From the NCBI RefSeq assembly GCF_018383905.1, contig NZ_JAGYWA010000009.1, positions 1-64,000 of the forward strand: DNA of 64,000 nucleotides. The letters are read 5' to 3'. Shown one piece after another: positions 9,369 through 19,261 of the stretch. Made by a program: the position numbers and the translations under genes. The DNA is from Flavobacterium branchiicola. GTDB lineage: Bacteria > Bacteroidota > Bacteroidia > Flavobacteriales > Flavobacteriaceae. The notes below the pieces were generated by a model. It saw only the letters and a list, made by a program, of their open reading frames with translations, was not told the DNA's origin and made no database searches. Position 1 is the stretch's first letter; each line of letters begins with the position of its first letter.

Positions 9369-10118
9369 TTATTCAGTTTGTTGACTAATTTCGGTTAAAA
9401 ATTTAGAGTGATCAAAATTCTCAAAGTCCGCAGGTGATTTGAGTTTTATAGTATAAGATTTTGTTGTTGATCGCATATCGTCTTCCATTGTATTCATAAC
9501 AGTTTCTTCAAGTGTTCCGTTGGTTTTATTTTCGGCTTTATAAATATATTCGGTATGCGAACCAGCTCCCATAAAATAACCGTTATACCCGTATAATTCT
9601 AAATTGTTATTTTGAAATAGGAATTCAAAATAAATGTGTCCGTTAGGACCAATAGAACTTAAATCAATTGCAATTTTATTTTTTTCGATGGTCACATCTT
9701 CAATATCAAAAAGTTTGTAACCATCTAAGGTATATTCAGGAGGCATAATAGTATAACTTTCTTTGAATAGCTTATAACCTTGTTTTTGTCCAAATAAAAT
9801 TATGGTAAGACGTCCTGTTGATTTGTTTTCGTCATTTTCCTGCAGAACTAAAATTTTATCTTTAAAATTATCCTGATTTAGATACCCATCAGCTTCATAT
9901 TGAATTTTATAATTATTATCCTCCATAAATTGAGATATTTCAGAACCTAAGATATCTTTTTTCATTACTACTGGTTCTGATGTCGTTAGTAGCTTATCGG
10001 CTAATTTCAAAGCAAATTTATTTTTTAAAAGATTGTCTGAAAATTGTTCATTTTGACAAGCATAAGTGAGTAGCAGCAAGCATAAAGAAACACTAATTTT
10101 AAAGTTTTTGCATACCAT
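9369..10118 (-). CDS. Hypothetical lipoprotein
   Basis: This 249-residue protein has a lipoprotein signal peptide (SLCLLLLTYAC, Cys near residue 21), so it should be an exported lipid-anchored protein. The rest is mixed alpha/beta without a family motif I recognise. A central beta-rich segment reads like a secreted FG-GAP-free 'stress' lipoprotein, but that is only an impression. It is a single gene on the minus strand. After its TAA stop the same frame stays open for 27 more codons with coding-like composition, so the C-terminus may once have been longer. Confidence 0.7.
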   Translation of the reverse strand: MVCKNFKISVSLCLLLLTYACQNEQFSDNLLKNKFALKLADKLLTTSEPVVMKKDILGSEISQFMEDNNYKIQYEADGYLNQDNFKDKILVLQENDENKSTGRLTIILFGQKQGYKLFKESYTIMPPEYTLDGYKLFDIEDVTIEKNKIAIDLSSIGPNGHIYFEFLFQNNNLELYGYNGYFMGAGSHTEYIYKAENKTNGTLEETVMNTMEDDMRSTTKSYTIKLKSPADFENFDHSKFLTEISQQTE

Positions 10119-10412
10119 GATTTGGGATAAAAGGTAAAATTATTACATACAAATATTAGAAAATAAAGGATGAATGTTTGGGCAGATATAAATTCGCAGT
10201 AAGCTGAGACGGATTTGATAATATCCTTTTTAAATGCGTCATAATAATTTATTTTTTTTGCAGTATCAATAAGGATAATTCCATAGAAAAAAGGGCTAGG
10301 GGCAGCAGTTTGCTTTAAGGATTAAAATAAAAAAGTATATATTCGTGTTGTAAATTTTACTTGGTTAAAACTCATTTTCCGGGAAATAATTTATTTAACC
10401 ACTATTTGATAT

Positions 10413-11162
10413 ATGAACCAAATACGAACCTTGATTATAGAAGACGAACCGGCGATAAGAAAAGAATTGCAGTGGTTAGTTTCGCAAGAAGAATCCTTAA
10501 AATTAGAAGCAATGACCAGTTCTGTAAAAGAGTCATTGCAAATCATAAAAAATACTGATCTTGATTTAGTTTTAATGGATATTCAATTGACGGATGGTAC
10601 CGCGTTTGATATATTGAATCAGTTAGAACAGCCTACATTTCATATTATTTTTATTACCGCTTATAATCATTTTGCCATTAAGGCTATTAAATACGGTGCA
10701 CTTGATTATCTCTTAAAACCAATCGACAGTGAAGAATTTACAGTTGCAATACAGAAGGTTAAGAAAATTGAAACTGCAGATTATCTCAATCAGCTGGCTG
10801 TTTTAAAGGAGTACAGTACTGCAAAAACTATTGACATGAGTTCCAGTATTTGTATCACTTCTTTAGACTGTATGCAAATCGTTCGGCTTAACGAAATTGT
10901 ATACCTCTCCGGCGAAGGATCGTATACCCAAATTCATCTTGAAAATAAAAAAATAGTTACGGCTTCTAAACCTTTAAAATACTACGAAGATATTTTGCCG
11001 TCTGACTTCTTCATAAAAACACATCAGTCCTATATTGTCAATAAAAATTTTATTGATAAATACATGAAAACGGGTATTATCATTATGAAAAATTCTGCTG
11101 AAATTCCTGTGGCAACCCGCAGAAAAGAGTTTGTAATGGATCATCTAAATCCTTTGAGATAA
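10413..11162 (+). CDS. LytTR family response regulator
   Basis: This 249-residue protein has a receiver domain (about 5-120) with the acidic pocket IIEDEP and phosphoacceptor Asp56 in VLMDIQL, the switch segment IIFITAY, and Lys near 102 (LLKPI). A LytTR DNA-binding domain (about 150-247) contains IVYLSGEGSYTQIHL and FIKTHQSYIVN, typical of AgrA/LytR-type regulators. Its stop overlaps the start of the kinase gene by one base (TAATG), so they form a two-component operon. Targets are unknown. Confidence 0.95.
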   Translation: MNQIRTLIIEDEPAIRKELQWLVSQEESLKLEAMTSSVKESLQIIKNTDLDLVLMDIQLTDGTAFDILNQLEQPTFHIIFITAYNHFAIKAIKYGALDYLLKPIDSEEFTVAIQKVKKIETADYLNQLAVLKEYSTAKTIDMSSSICITSLDCMQIVRLNEIVYLSGEGSYTQIHLENKKIVTASKPLKYYEDILPSDFFIKTHQSYIVNKNFIDKYMKTGIIIMKNSAEIPVATRRKEFVMDHLNPLR

Positions 11163-13093
11163 TGAGCAAAACAGTATTGTTTGTATTGCTGATCTTAGTT
11201 TCGTGCCAGCAGAAATCTGAAAAAGTATTAATGGATCCGGAAAAAATGCTGGAAAAATTACAGGTGACCAGTGATAGTCTGGACCAAAATCCTCAAAGTG
11301 ACAAGCTTGTTTTTTGGTCGGGCCAACTAAAACAAAAGGAGTATTCAAAAACAGGTCCGGCTATAGCTTTTATACATTACAATCTTGCTAAAAGTTTTGC
11401 AAAGACTAATATTGACAGCTCTAAAAGCCATATTAATATTGCTTTAGATGTCATAGAAAAGGAAAAAGAATTTAATGCACTTAAATTTACGATTTACAAC
11501 GGAGCTGGTTTAATATCAGAACACGAAGGTAAGTTTTACCAATCTATTTATTATTTTAATAAATCGACTGCTATAATCATGAGCGACGATTCGCTTCAAT
11601 GTAAACCATTGGCAAAAGTGATTTGTTTACTTAATGCGGCTCAGGATAATAATAAAATCAGCCAGTATCCAAAATCTATAGAACAGAATCAGCTTGCTTT
11701 AAAAATTCTGAATAAACTAACTGAAGATAATTATCAATACAAATTCAGGGCATATTCACAATTGCTTACCGCCTGTGAGACAAGTAATACTTACAAGTTA
11801 GATTCGCTTCTTTTTTATATTAAAAAGCTGAAGCACATTTCTGTAAAAACAAATGATCCAATGTTAATTAGATTTACTAATGAACATATGGCGCATTACT
11901 ATATATTAGAGAATAAGTACGATACTGCAATTTCGTATTATAATTTGGTTAAAGAATATGATTATAAAATTGTACTGGAAAATCCTGAAAAACCAAGCGC
12001 AATAAGAAACTTGTACACCACTTTGTCTAATCTTACTGATTTATATGTTGATAGCAAACAATTTGCTGAGGCAGAAAACTTAATTAAAGAAACTGACAAA
12101 ATTGAAAGACAACATTTGCCATCATTATCCTATTATGAAAAGTGTTTAAATAAGCAGGGAAAAATGCATTATTATTTGGCAAAAGGAGATAATATTAATG
12201 CACAAAATGAAGCCAATCAGGTATTAGAATTAAAAGATAATATTCTCAGGAATTCGGGTATTCAGGCAACAGAAGAAATGGCAACTATTTACGAGTTACA
12301 AGCCAAAGATAAATCTATTTACGGACTGAATAAAACGATTGATCACACTACAAATCGTTTAGAACGCAATAAATTGCTGCTATTTATTGTTGGTTTATTG
12401 GCGCTGTTGGCAGTTTCTTGGATATTTCTGCTTTATTTCTTCCAAAGACAAAAAAGACAAAAGCAGGAAAAAGAGAAAATCTTATTACAACAACAATTAT
12501 TGAGAACGCAAATGGAACCTCATTTTATCTTCAATACTTTGTCGGCATTGCAAAGTTTTATAAGGTTTGATGAAAAAGAAAAATCAATAAAATATCTCAG
12601 TCAGTTTAGCAGATTACTTAGAAGCAGTCTCGAATTAAGCCGTCAAAATTATGTTGCTCTTGACCAGGAACTTGAGGCAATAGAAAATTATCTGAGCTTG
12701 CAACAAATGCGATTTCAGTATACGTTTGCCTATAAAATTATAATGCCCGAAACAGACGCTTCGGCCATATTAATACCTCCAATGCTCATTCAGCCTTTTG
12801 TTGAAAATGCAATAATACATGGAATAGCAAAACAGTCTGATAAAGGATTGATAACGCTCGAAATTGTTCCGAAGGAGAATCAGGTACTGGTTAAAATTAC
12901 AGATAACGGAAAAGGGTATCAGGACAAATCGAACATAGAAGATAATCATCAGTCTTTATCGGGAGCTATAGCCCGGGAACGTTTGGAGATTTTAGCCAGA
13001 GAGAATAAAATAAAGACTAGTATAGAAATTACTTTCAACGAGACCGGAACCGTTGTTTTACTTGTACTTCCTATTAAAAACAGTAGATATTAA
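11162..13093 (+). CDS. LytS-like sensor histidine kinase with TPR sensor region
   Basis: This 643-residue kinase is the partner of the LytTR regulator. The N-terminus looks like a lipoprotein signal (LLILVSCQQ, Cys15). A TPR-like helical sensor covers about 60-390 and one membrane helix lies at about 413-435. The His_kinase domain has phosphoacceptor His454 in MEPHFIFNTL, and a HATPase_c domain has FVENAIIHG (N box, near 548) and TDNGKGY (G box). If the Cys is lipidated the sensor would be anchored at its N-terminus outside the membrane. The alternative is that the hydrophobic N-terminus is a plain signal anchor. Confidence 0.93.
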   Translation: MSKTVLFVLLILVSCQQKSEKVLMDPEKMLEKLQVTSDSLDQNPQSDKLVFWSGQLKQKEYSKTGPAIAFIHYNLAKSFAKTNIDSSKSHINIALDVIEKEKEFNALKFTIYNGAGLISEHEGKFYQSIYYFNKSTAIIMSDDSLQCKPLAKVICLLNAAQDNNKISQYPKSIEQNQLALKILNKLTEDNYQYKFRAYSQLLTACETSNTYKLDSLLFYIKKLKHISVKTNDPMLIRFTNEHMAHYYILENKYDTAISYYNLVKEYDYKIVLENPEKPSAIRNLYTTLSNLTDLYVDSKQFAEAENLIKETDKIERQHLPSLSYYEKCLNKQGKMHYYLAKGDNINAQNEANQVLELKDNILRNSGIQATEEMATIYELQAKDKSIYGLNKTIDHTTNRLERNKLLLFIVGLLALLAVSWIFLLYFFQRQKRQKQEKEKILLQQQLLRTQMEPHFIFNTLSALQSFIRFDEKEKSIKYLSQFSRLLRSSLELSRQNYVALDQELEAIENYLSLQQMRFQYTFAYKIIMPETDASAILIPPMLIQPFVENAIIHGIAKQSDKGLITLEIVPKENQVLVKITDNGKGYQDKSNIEDNHQSLSGAIARERLEILARENKIKTSIEITFNETGTVVLLVLPIKNSRY

Positions 13094-13311
13094 TACGAAT
13101 TTGAAAAGAATCCTTACGAATATTAAATGATCTTAGACTAATTGATACTTGTTTAAAATGGCATTATTTTTTTGTGAAAATTTGTACTCCGTAACAGGAG
13201 TTAATGTTTTGGTTCAGATTTCAGGAGTAAGGAAAGACGAATGTTGATTTTTAAATAAAAAAAAGTAAAAAAGAAGATGCATTTATTATGTTCATACTAA
13301 CGAGAATCACG

Positions 13312-13773
13312 ATGAAATATACAGTTCTTTTATTCGGTTTACTTTTTTATCTGTTTCCTTTCAAAGATTTCGATATACAATGGGTTGAAAATTTTAACGG
13401 TGATTTTTCTTTTTCAGAAAAACATAGTTTAAAAGGTGAAGCATGGTGTTATGAATATGCAGGTGCAACCGAAATGAAAGCAAACCGATTAAGTAAAGAC
13501 ACTATTGAATGTTATACTCTGGCAAATGCTGCAACCCATGCGACATTAAACTTTTATATTGTCAGGAATGTTGTGAGTAATCCAAGAATTGAACTGAATA
13601 GTATTGTGGATGGAAAAGTAACCTATGCGTGTAATGAATGCAATATGAAAATTGACAGAAAGGCAATGCAAAAAGGAATTTTTAAAGCGGAGTTTGATAT
13701 GAAGTTTGATCATCCGGAAAATCCGAATAAATTAATGTACTGGAGAGGAAAGATTTATTCCAAAATAAAATAA
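13312..13773 (+). CDS. Hypothetical secreted protein
   Basis: This small exported protein of about 153 residues begins at the ATG at 13312 (MKYTVLLFGLLFYLF), which gives a proper signal peptide. An upstream ATG at 13288 would add eight residues and is less likely. The mature part is rich in beta strands and contains two Cys pairs (WCYEY; CNECNMK). I recognise no family. It stands alone, 218 bases after the kinase gene. Confidence 0.65.
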   Translation: MKYTVLLFGLLFYLFPFKDFDIQWVENFNGDFSFSEKHSLKGEAWCYEYAGATEMKANRLSKDTIECYTLANAATHATLNFYIVRNVVSNPRIELNSIVDGKVTYACNECNMKIDRKAMQKGIFKAEFDMKFDHPENPNKLMYWRGKIYSKIK

Positions 13774-13882
13774 GAACAGCTTATTTGTGTTTAACTCCCT
13801 TTTCTTGTGAAGAAATAAAAATAGAAAAGAGGAATAAAGTTTTAAAGAAAAATTGCTAACAAAAAAATTACTACCAGAGAAA

Positions 13883-14437
13883 ATGCAATTGATTAAGGTT
13901 TTTATAAGCTTGTTTATGTTTTTGGCCTTCTCTAATGGTTGTTTTGCGGGAGGGATTTCTTCCTGGGAGGATGTTACTCCGTATGGAAACAGACTTTACC
14001 ATGATGGAGAAAATGATGAATTGGTTGAGCTAACCGTAAATAATTTAAATATTTGGTTTAAGGAGTTTTATTTTTATAAGAGACATATAGTTGCGATAGA
14101 AAAGGGGACTTTTTTTATAATTAATGAAAAAACAAACAAGGTAGAAGAATTTCATAATGAACAAGCTTTTAAAAAGGCACTTAAAGAAAAAAAACTAATT
14201 CCAGTTTTGATAACCAGATGGCATGATGAAAATTACGGTATTGATAAATTTTGGGTTCCATTTTTAATGGTTTTACTTCCTTTGCCTTTCCTGATGCCAA
14301 TTATCTGGTTGTTCTGTTTAATAAGTCTATTACGTAAAACAAATAAAAAGCTTTTTTTGAAGAAAATGGTAACTGTTGGCTATCCTGCAATTGTTGTTTT
14401 AGTTCTGATTATTTATAATTTTCCTCAAAGTTTTTAA
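13883..14437 (+). CDS. Hypothetical membrane protein with signal peptide
   Basis: The ATG at 13883 (MQLIKVFISLFMFLAFSNGCFAGG) gives a clean signal sequence; a TTG at 13853 would add ten residues. The protein is about 184 residues. After the signal, an outside segment of about 90 residues is followed by two hydrophobic helices near the C-terminus (FLMVLLPLPFLMPIIWLFCLISLL and AIVVLVLIIYNF). I do not recognise the family. It is the first of a run of plus-strand genes for envelope proteins of unknown role. Confidence 0.65.
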   Translation: MQLIKVFISLFMFLAFSNGCFAGGISSWEDVTPYGNRLYHDGENDELVELTVNNLNIWFKEFYFYKRHIVAIEKGTFFIINEKTNKVEEFHNEQAFKKALKEKKLIPVLITRWHDENYGIDKFWVPFLMVLLPLPFLMPIIWLFCLISLLRKTNKKLFLKKMVTVGYPAIVVLVLIIYNFPQSF

Positions 14438-14480
14438 TACTGCGAATAACGTTTTTCATCATTAGTTAATTTACAATTTT

Positions 14481-15284
14481 ATGAATTTTAAATATTTCAT
14501 TTTTATTTTTTTACTTTTTACTTCATGTAAAGAAGCAACAGAAAAAAAACCTTCGTCATTAAAATCTGGGTTAACTAAAAGCAAAATTGGTTTAGAAAAT
14601 AATAATGAGGCAAAGCCCGAGAAAGACAGTAAAATTGTTGAAATAGGATACTACGACAAATTAGAAAATCTTCCACATTTCAAATTAGATAGTATAGAAG
14701 AAACAGCGTATAATAACATCACATGGGTTAAAAGTTTTAAAATAACAAAATTAGAAGAGCGTAACGATTTCTTTTATATACAGGGAGTAAATCAAAAGTT
14801 TGAGTTCAAAAAATATAAAGATTACAAAGGAGAATTAAGCTGGAGTGGTTACGAGTATTTTGGAAATTGTGCAAGTTTAAGTTTGGTTGCTTTAGAAGAA
14901 TTAAGTACCGCAGATCATTTAGGGTTTTCTGAAATGCAATTATTAGACACATCCAATGATTATCTGTATAAAATTATTTCGTTGGGAGATTCAAGTGTTT
15001 CAGTACCGGAACTGTCGCCAGACAATAGGTATATGGTTTATTTTCAAAATCCGGAATATGAATCTAAAGATCTTACAATTGTAATTTTAAAAGTCAATGA
15101 TAAAAATTCTCCTGTCAGATTTCTGACAGAATATAAAAGCTGTTTTACAAAAAGTGATAATTCAATCGAGGAAATTAAATGGAAAAGTAATAATGTAATT
15201 TTCATAAAAGCATATAAATCAATTGGATTTGATTCGAATGGAAAAGAGCTAAGAGATTATTTTTATTATAAAGCTGAAATTTAA
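14481..15284 (+). CDS. Hypothetical lipoprotein
   Basis: This 267-residue protein has a short lipoprotein signal peptide (FIFLLFTSCKE, Cys16) followed by a low-complexity Lys/Ser/Glu linker to about residue 50. A region follows with repeated beta-type segments, such as YLYKIISLGDSSVSVPELSP and NRYMVYF, which reads like WD/Kelch-type blades but is too short for a propeller. Function unknown. It is 43 bases downstream of the previous gene. Confidence 0.65.
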   Translation: MNFKYFIFIFLLFTSCKEATEKKPSSLKSGLTKSKIGLENNNEAKPEKDSKIVEIGYYDKLENLPHFKLDSIEETAYNNITWVKSFKITKLEERNDFFYIQGVNQKFEFKKYKDYKGELSWSGYEYFGNCASLSLVALEELSTADHLGFSEMQLLDTSNDYLYKIISLGDSSVSVPELSPDNRYMVYFQNPEYESKDLTIVILKVNDKNSPVRFLTEYKSCFTKSDNSIEEIKWKSNNVIFIKAYKSIGFDSNGKELRDYFYYKAEI

Positions 15285-15328
15285 GTAATCTGTAAAATGA
15301 AAATCCAAAAATGAAATACAATTAATCA

Positions 15329-15622
15329 ATGAGAAACAATCCCTTTATTACTGTAATACTTTTGTTTTGCATAGAAATAGTATTATATATTTATTTAGAC
15401 TATACAGAATTGATACGACCTTCTTCTGATTTTACAGATTTTGTTATGCCTGTTTTATGCTTTGTAGTTCCTGTTATTATGTTTTTGATTTCGGTTTTTG
15501 TCAGAGATATGAAATTTAAAAAGGAGTTTCGAAATTTTTCGGTATTTCTTTTAATTTTTTCAACTGTCTTGTTTGTAGTATTGTCTTATTTGTTTGCATT
15601 AGGAAGAGGATATCAACACTAA
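15329..15622 (+). CDS. Small three-helix membrane protein
   Basis: The 97 residues contain three hydrophobic helices (about 5-22, 34-56 and 68-90) and short charged loops (VRDMKFKKEF). No motif is recognised. Its stop is six bases before the next gene, so they are probably co-transcribed. Confidence 0.6.
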   Translation: MRNNPFITVILLFCIEIVLYIYLDYTELIRPSSDFTDFVMPVLCFVVPVIMFLISVFVRDMKFKKEFRNFSVFLLIFSTVLFVVLSYLFALGRGYQH

Positions 15623-15628
15623 AAAAGA

Positions 15629-16621
15629 ATGAAAACAACAAAATTAGATTACATCAATATTTTCTTTGCCATAATTTTAGGATTACTAATTATCCTCAAT
15701 TTTGCAACAAGATTTAAAAATAAAGAACAGGATAAGATGCTTTGGAATGCAGAAATTCATAGTTCAGCAAAGGATTCTTTATCCGGAAATTTAAATAGCA
15801 TCAAAATTATAGATGCTGTTTTTTACAATAATTTCAACCATTCAGAAAGTAATCTTGATTCAGAATCCAAACTGATTACTAGTGCTAAAAGTGAAAATTT
15901 TGTTTATTTTAAAATCTGGGAAAAAGAACTTTTACCCGATTCTCTAAGCCTGAAATATTTTTCTATAGATGAGCGTCAATTTTATCACCTTACTGTTTCG
16001 CTTCCTTATCAAAAAATGAAAGATTTGGCTAAAGGAAAAAATGATGTTCCGGTTTTAATCCTGGAAATCCAACCAAAAGGGAAAGCACTTTTAAAAATAA
16101 TTCTACAACAAAAAGAAAACTCTGTTTCTCATTTTGTACAAGAATTTACCGCTAAAAAAAACACAGGAGATTTGGATATGTTGGTATATGAAAAATCTTT
16201 AGGCCAGAAATACAATCGTTACGAAAGTATTGAGAATATTACCGATTATTCAGACTTACTTCAAAATCAATACAAATGGGCTGTAAAGATCGAAAAAGAT
16301 GAAAAAGATGTCCTAAAGAGTGTTTATGCATTTTCTTTTAAAGAGGACAGAATAGAAATCTTAGAAGATAACGATACAATAGTAGCCCGAAATATTCCAA
16401 AGACATTTTATATTTCCGGGAAAAATAAAAAGGAATATTACATTCAGTATAATTTCTCTCCAATTGAAATTTTAAGTGCTTTCCGAAAACTAAAAAAAAT
16501 CGATTCATCAGATTCTATAACTTTTACATTCAAAGTACATAGAAACGAATATATTAAATGCGAAATTTCTAAAAATGGCATCGTCATTCCTTTAAAAGAT
16601 TTGTATCCAGAGAAACCATAA
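15629..16621 (+). CDS. Hypothetical membrane-anchored protein
   Basis: This 330-residue protein has one N-terminal membrane helix (YINIFFAIILGLLIILNFATRF, about 7-28) and a large hydrophilic, probably periplasmic, region rich in Lys and Glu. No cysteine pattern or known domain is visible. Its closeness to the small membrane protein upstream suggests a joint function that the sequence does not reveal. Confidence 0.6.
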   Translation: MKTTKLDYINIFFAIILGLLIILNFATRFKNKEQDKMLWNAEIHSSAKDSLSGNLNSIKIIDAVFYNNFNHSESNLDSESKLITSAKSENFVYFKIWEKELLPDSLSLKYFSIDERQFYHLTVSLPYQKMKDLAKGKNDVPVLILEIQPKGKALLKIILQQKENSVSHFVQEFTAKKNTGDLDMLVYEKSLGQKYNRYESIENITDYSDLLQNQYKWAVKIEKDEKDVLKSVYAFSFKEDRIEILEDNDTIVARNIPKTFYISGKNKKEYYIQYNFSPIEILSAFRKLKKIDSSDSITFTFKVHRNEYIKCEISKNGIVIPLKDLYPEKP

Positions 16622-16748
16622 AACATTTTGGGGCGTTATAAAATGAAAACAACACTTCGTATAACAAGGAATTTAGTGAAAGAAAAGAAACAGGTTTAAG
16701 CTGAAGTAGTTTTATAAAGAGGCACCAGAATGGACAAAGCAAAAATTA

Positions 16749-17204
16749 ATGAAACAAATATTTCAAAATAAAACAATACAGGTTTTAAAGAAAGCACTAT
16801 TCATAGGCTTAATACTTTTCACGATTAGTTTTATCCAGATTTGTTGGTTTATGGGAGGGTTTTCTAATAGAATATCAACAGGGTTCTTAGATTGTTCTTT
16901 TATTGAAAATGTTTATTTAATGTCACTTTCAACCGCAGCTTTCTTAACAATAGTATTGTTGTTGCTTTCCCTCGGTAACAAAATGTTTTTAGAGAGCACA
17001 ATCAAGTTGATATCTTTAATTTCAATTTGTTTTTTTTTGAATTACACTATCTTAGTTGATGGGGAATCGTCATGGAATACCTATGCTTTTAAGGACGAAT
17101 TGGTTTATATTTTCTCCCTTTCTATTGTGCCTGTTTTGGTCTTATCGATTGCAGCAGCAGTTTGGATTAATTATATTTCAAAAGTAAACCATAAACAAAA
17201 TTGA
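16749..17204 (+). CDS. Four-helix membrane protein of unknown function
   Basis: The 151 residues hold four hydrophobic helices (about 15-38, 52-74, 84-102 and 117-143). A short loop (GGFSNRISTGFLDCSF) and another (DGESSWNTYAF) lie on the outside by the positive-inside rule. No recognised family. It precedes the frameshifted membrane protein gene by 47 bases. Confidence 0.6.
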   Translation: MKQIFQNKTIQVLKKALFIGLILFTISFIQICWFMGGFSNRISTGFLDCSFIENVYLMSLSTAAFLTIVLLLLSLGNKMFLESTIKLISLISICFFLNYTILVDGESSWNTYAFKDELVYIFSLSIVPVLVLSIAAAVWINYISKVNHKQN

Positions 17205-17251
17205 AATGAAGAATAAAATTTCAAAGAATATATTTGTTATTAAAAATTAGT

Positions 17252-18183
17252 ATGGATTTAAAGGAAAAAACAATTGCGAAGTTAGTAGGCGTTTTTATGC
17301 TAATATTCGGTTTAGCCATAATCCTTTTTTATATCAAAAGCGGGTACAGATCATTTGGTATATATATATAATTCCTATTGTTTTTGTTATCGTTTCATTA
17401 TTGATTATTTTAAAAGATAGCATTGCGAGATGGTTTAACGGAAAAAAAGCGATAAAACTCAAGAGATGGATGATGGAGCATTCACGTTTAGTATTTTTTA
17501 TTTTACCACTTTCTGCATTTTCAGTAATAGGCTTTTTGGTGTTGTTTTTTGCTCTTTGGTTAAAATGGAATGTTGATTTTTTCGGTTGGATAACAATTTC
17601 GTTACTTGCTTTTTCTCCATTAGTTTTAATTTATGGTTTACTATTCGGGTTTTCAATTTCCGAAAAACAGCAAAAACAGATAGAAGAAAGGCAAAATAAA
17701 TTGTTTTATGATGATAAAGGAATTACAATTAAAATGCCATTGTTTGACAAGAATTGTTTTATAAGCTGGCAATCTATTGAGGCTATTGTATATTATAATT
17801 ATATTGTTAGCGGTGATTTTACAGAGCATTATATTGGTTATAAGCTTTATTTGAATACAATTCCTGTTTATACAAAATATACAAAGCAATCATGGTTGAA
17901 TAAGTTGTTTCCAAAAGATTCTCAGAGTAAAATAATTGACATTAAAAATGACACAAAATATTTTGGGGAAATACCAGATAGTATAGAAAAATATCTAAAC
18001 ACAGAAGTAGATATTAATTTTAAAGATCCAATGAAAGGCACATTAATTTCAAGTCAAACCCGTAAAAATAAAAAGGGACATATAACAATTGAAAAATGGA
18101 AACCAGATGATAATGAAGACGAGCAAATTATTTTTGACAAATTCAAAAGAAGTATAAACGAGATTAAAAGAAATTACCGCTAA
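17252..18183 (+). pseudogene. Membrane protein gene split by a frameshift at a TA repeat
   Basis: An ATG at 17252 opens a frame (MDLKEKTIAKLVGVF, then a membrane helix) that ends at a TAA just after the repeat (TA)6 at 17359-17370. The main frame (from 17401, about 260 residues) continues upstream without its own good start, as IIPIVFVIVSLLIIL, which completes the second helix. Removing one TA unit joins the two frames into a protein of about 309 residues: four N-terminal helices and a soluble C-terminal part with a beta-rich segment (KGITIKMPLFDKNCFISWQ). The break may be real, phase-variable or a sequencing error. Without the correction the downstream part would have to start at TTG 17401. 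Confidence 0.7.
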
Positions 18184-18305
18184 CAAAGATTTTTGGATCA
18201 GACGAGCCGAAATGTAAAGTTCAAAAGAGTTTCATACTTCAAATTCCCATCCGAATTAAAAGATCCAAAATATTAGAACGAATTTAATAATTAAAGAAAC
18301 AAAAT

Positions 18306-19067
18306 ATGAATAAAAAAATAGTCACAGTTTTAGCATTTCTACTAGTTATAACAAACAGTTATGCAGGTTGGTATGAATGTTTTGGCTATAAAGGCAAAAT
18401 TGATAAATACCCAATATCCCTTTCTTTTCAAATTAAAGAAGGCTATTTTGGCGAAAAAAATAAAAAGAATTTTAATCTTATTGGAGTTTATAAATACGAG
18501 AGCCACAATAACCCAATTCGACTGGAAGGCAAACTGGATTTTAAAAAGAATAAAGTCTTACTTTATGAAATCAATAACGGAAAATATACCGCCACATTTG
18601 AGTTTGAATTTTCTAAAGATAAAAGTGTTGGTGTCTGGACGAATCTGGCAACAAATAAGCAACTGTCTTTAGAATTATCAAATACTTCAATTCTTATAGA
18701 TCAGATAGAGGAAAATGAGTTTAACAATATCGAAATTTTGCAAGCAGCCTCATTTACAGAATTCTATTTTATCGGAGAATATTCAAAAAAGGAGAATTAC
18801 GATAAAGCACAAATGGACAGACTGAAGATTATCAATAAAAAAGATAATACTGTTTTTCAAATAATCGATTTTTCAAAAATAAAAACCTTAACCGGTAACA
18901 TAATGACAATAATTTTTGATAATGTTGAAATTATCGATACTAAGAAAAAACAGTTCATAGTCTGGAATGATGTTGGAAGAATGGGCGGTTATTTAACCAT
19001 TACCTTTAATTCAAAAACAAAAAAATTTAAGCTGGATCCGAACCCAGTTATTGATGGGCCAAATTAA
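18306..19067 (+). CDS. Hypothetical secreted protein
   Basis: This 253-residue protein has a classical signal peptide (residues 1-20, ending NSYA) and a mature region of regular beta strands, for example KYPISLSFQIKEGYFG, RLEGKLDF and GKYTATFEFEFS. This suggests a beta-sandwich or lipocalin-like barrel, but no family is recognised. It ends a run of envelope genes before the NAD salvage operon. Confidence 0.65.
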   Translation: MNKKIVTVLAFLLVITNSYAGWYECFGYKGKIDKYPISLSFQIKEGYFGEKNKKNFNLIGVYKYESHNNPIRLEGKLDFKKNKVLLYEINNGKYTATFEFEFSKDKSVGVWTNLATNKQLSLELSNTSILIDQIEENEFNNIEILQAASFTEFYFIGEYSKKENYDKAQMDRLKIINKKDNTVFQIIDFSKIKTLTGNIMTIIFDNVEIIDTKKKQFIVWNDVGRMGGYLTITFNSKTKKFKLDPNPVIDGPN

Positions 19068-19261
19068 TATATTCAATAATAGTTTTAAAAACAGGATTTA
19101 AATATTCACTTATTTTTTTAAGCGTTTTTAAAATGGGGAATAAAATGTTGCGTAAAGGAATTTAAAAAAGAGAATTAATGAAGAAAACAGCATTAATTAA
19201 TCAAATGTTACTCCTTATCAATTAAAAATTTAATCCATTATCCTATATTTATACCAATATT

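Noticed and set aside
16642..16698. 18-codon frame MKTTLRITRNLVKEKK between 16621 and 16749
   Set aside because: Too short and without a supporting context; it resembles spacer DNA.
19068..19261. Possible TPP or other riboswitch upstream of pnuC
   Set aside because: No THI-box-like sequence or extended paired structure seen. The nadR partner also argues against thiamine.
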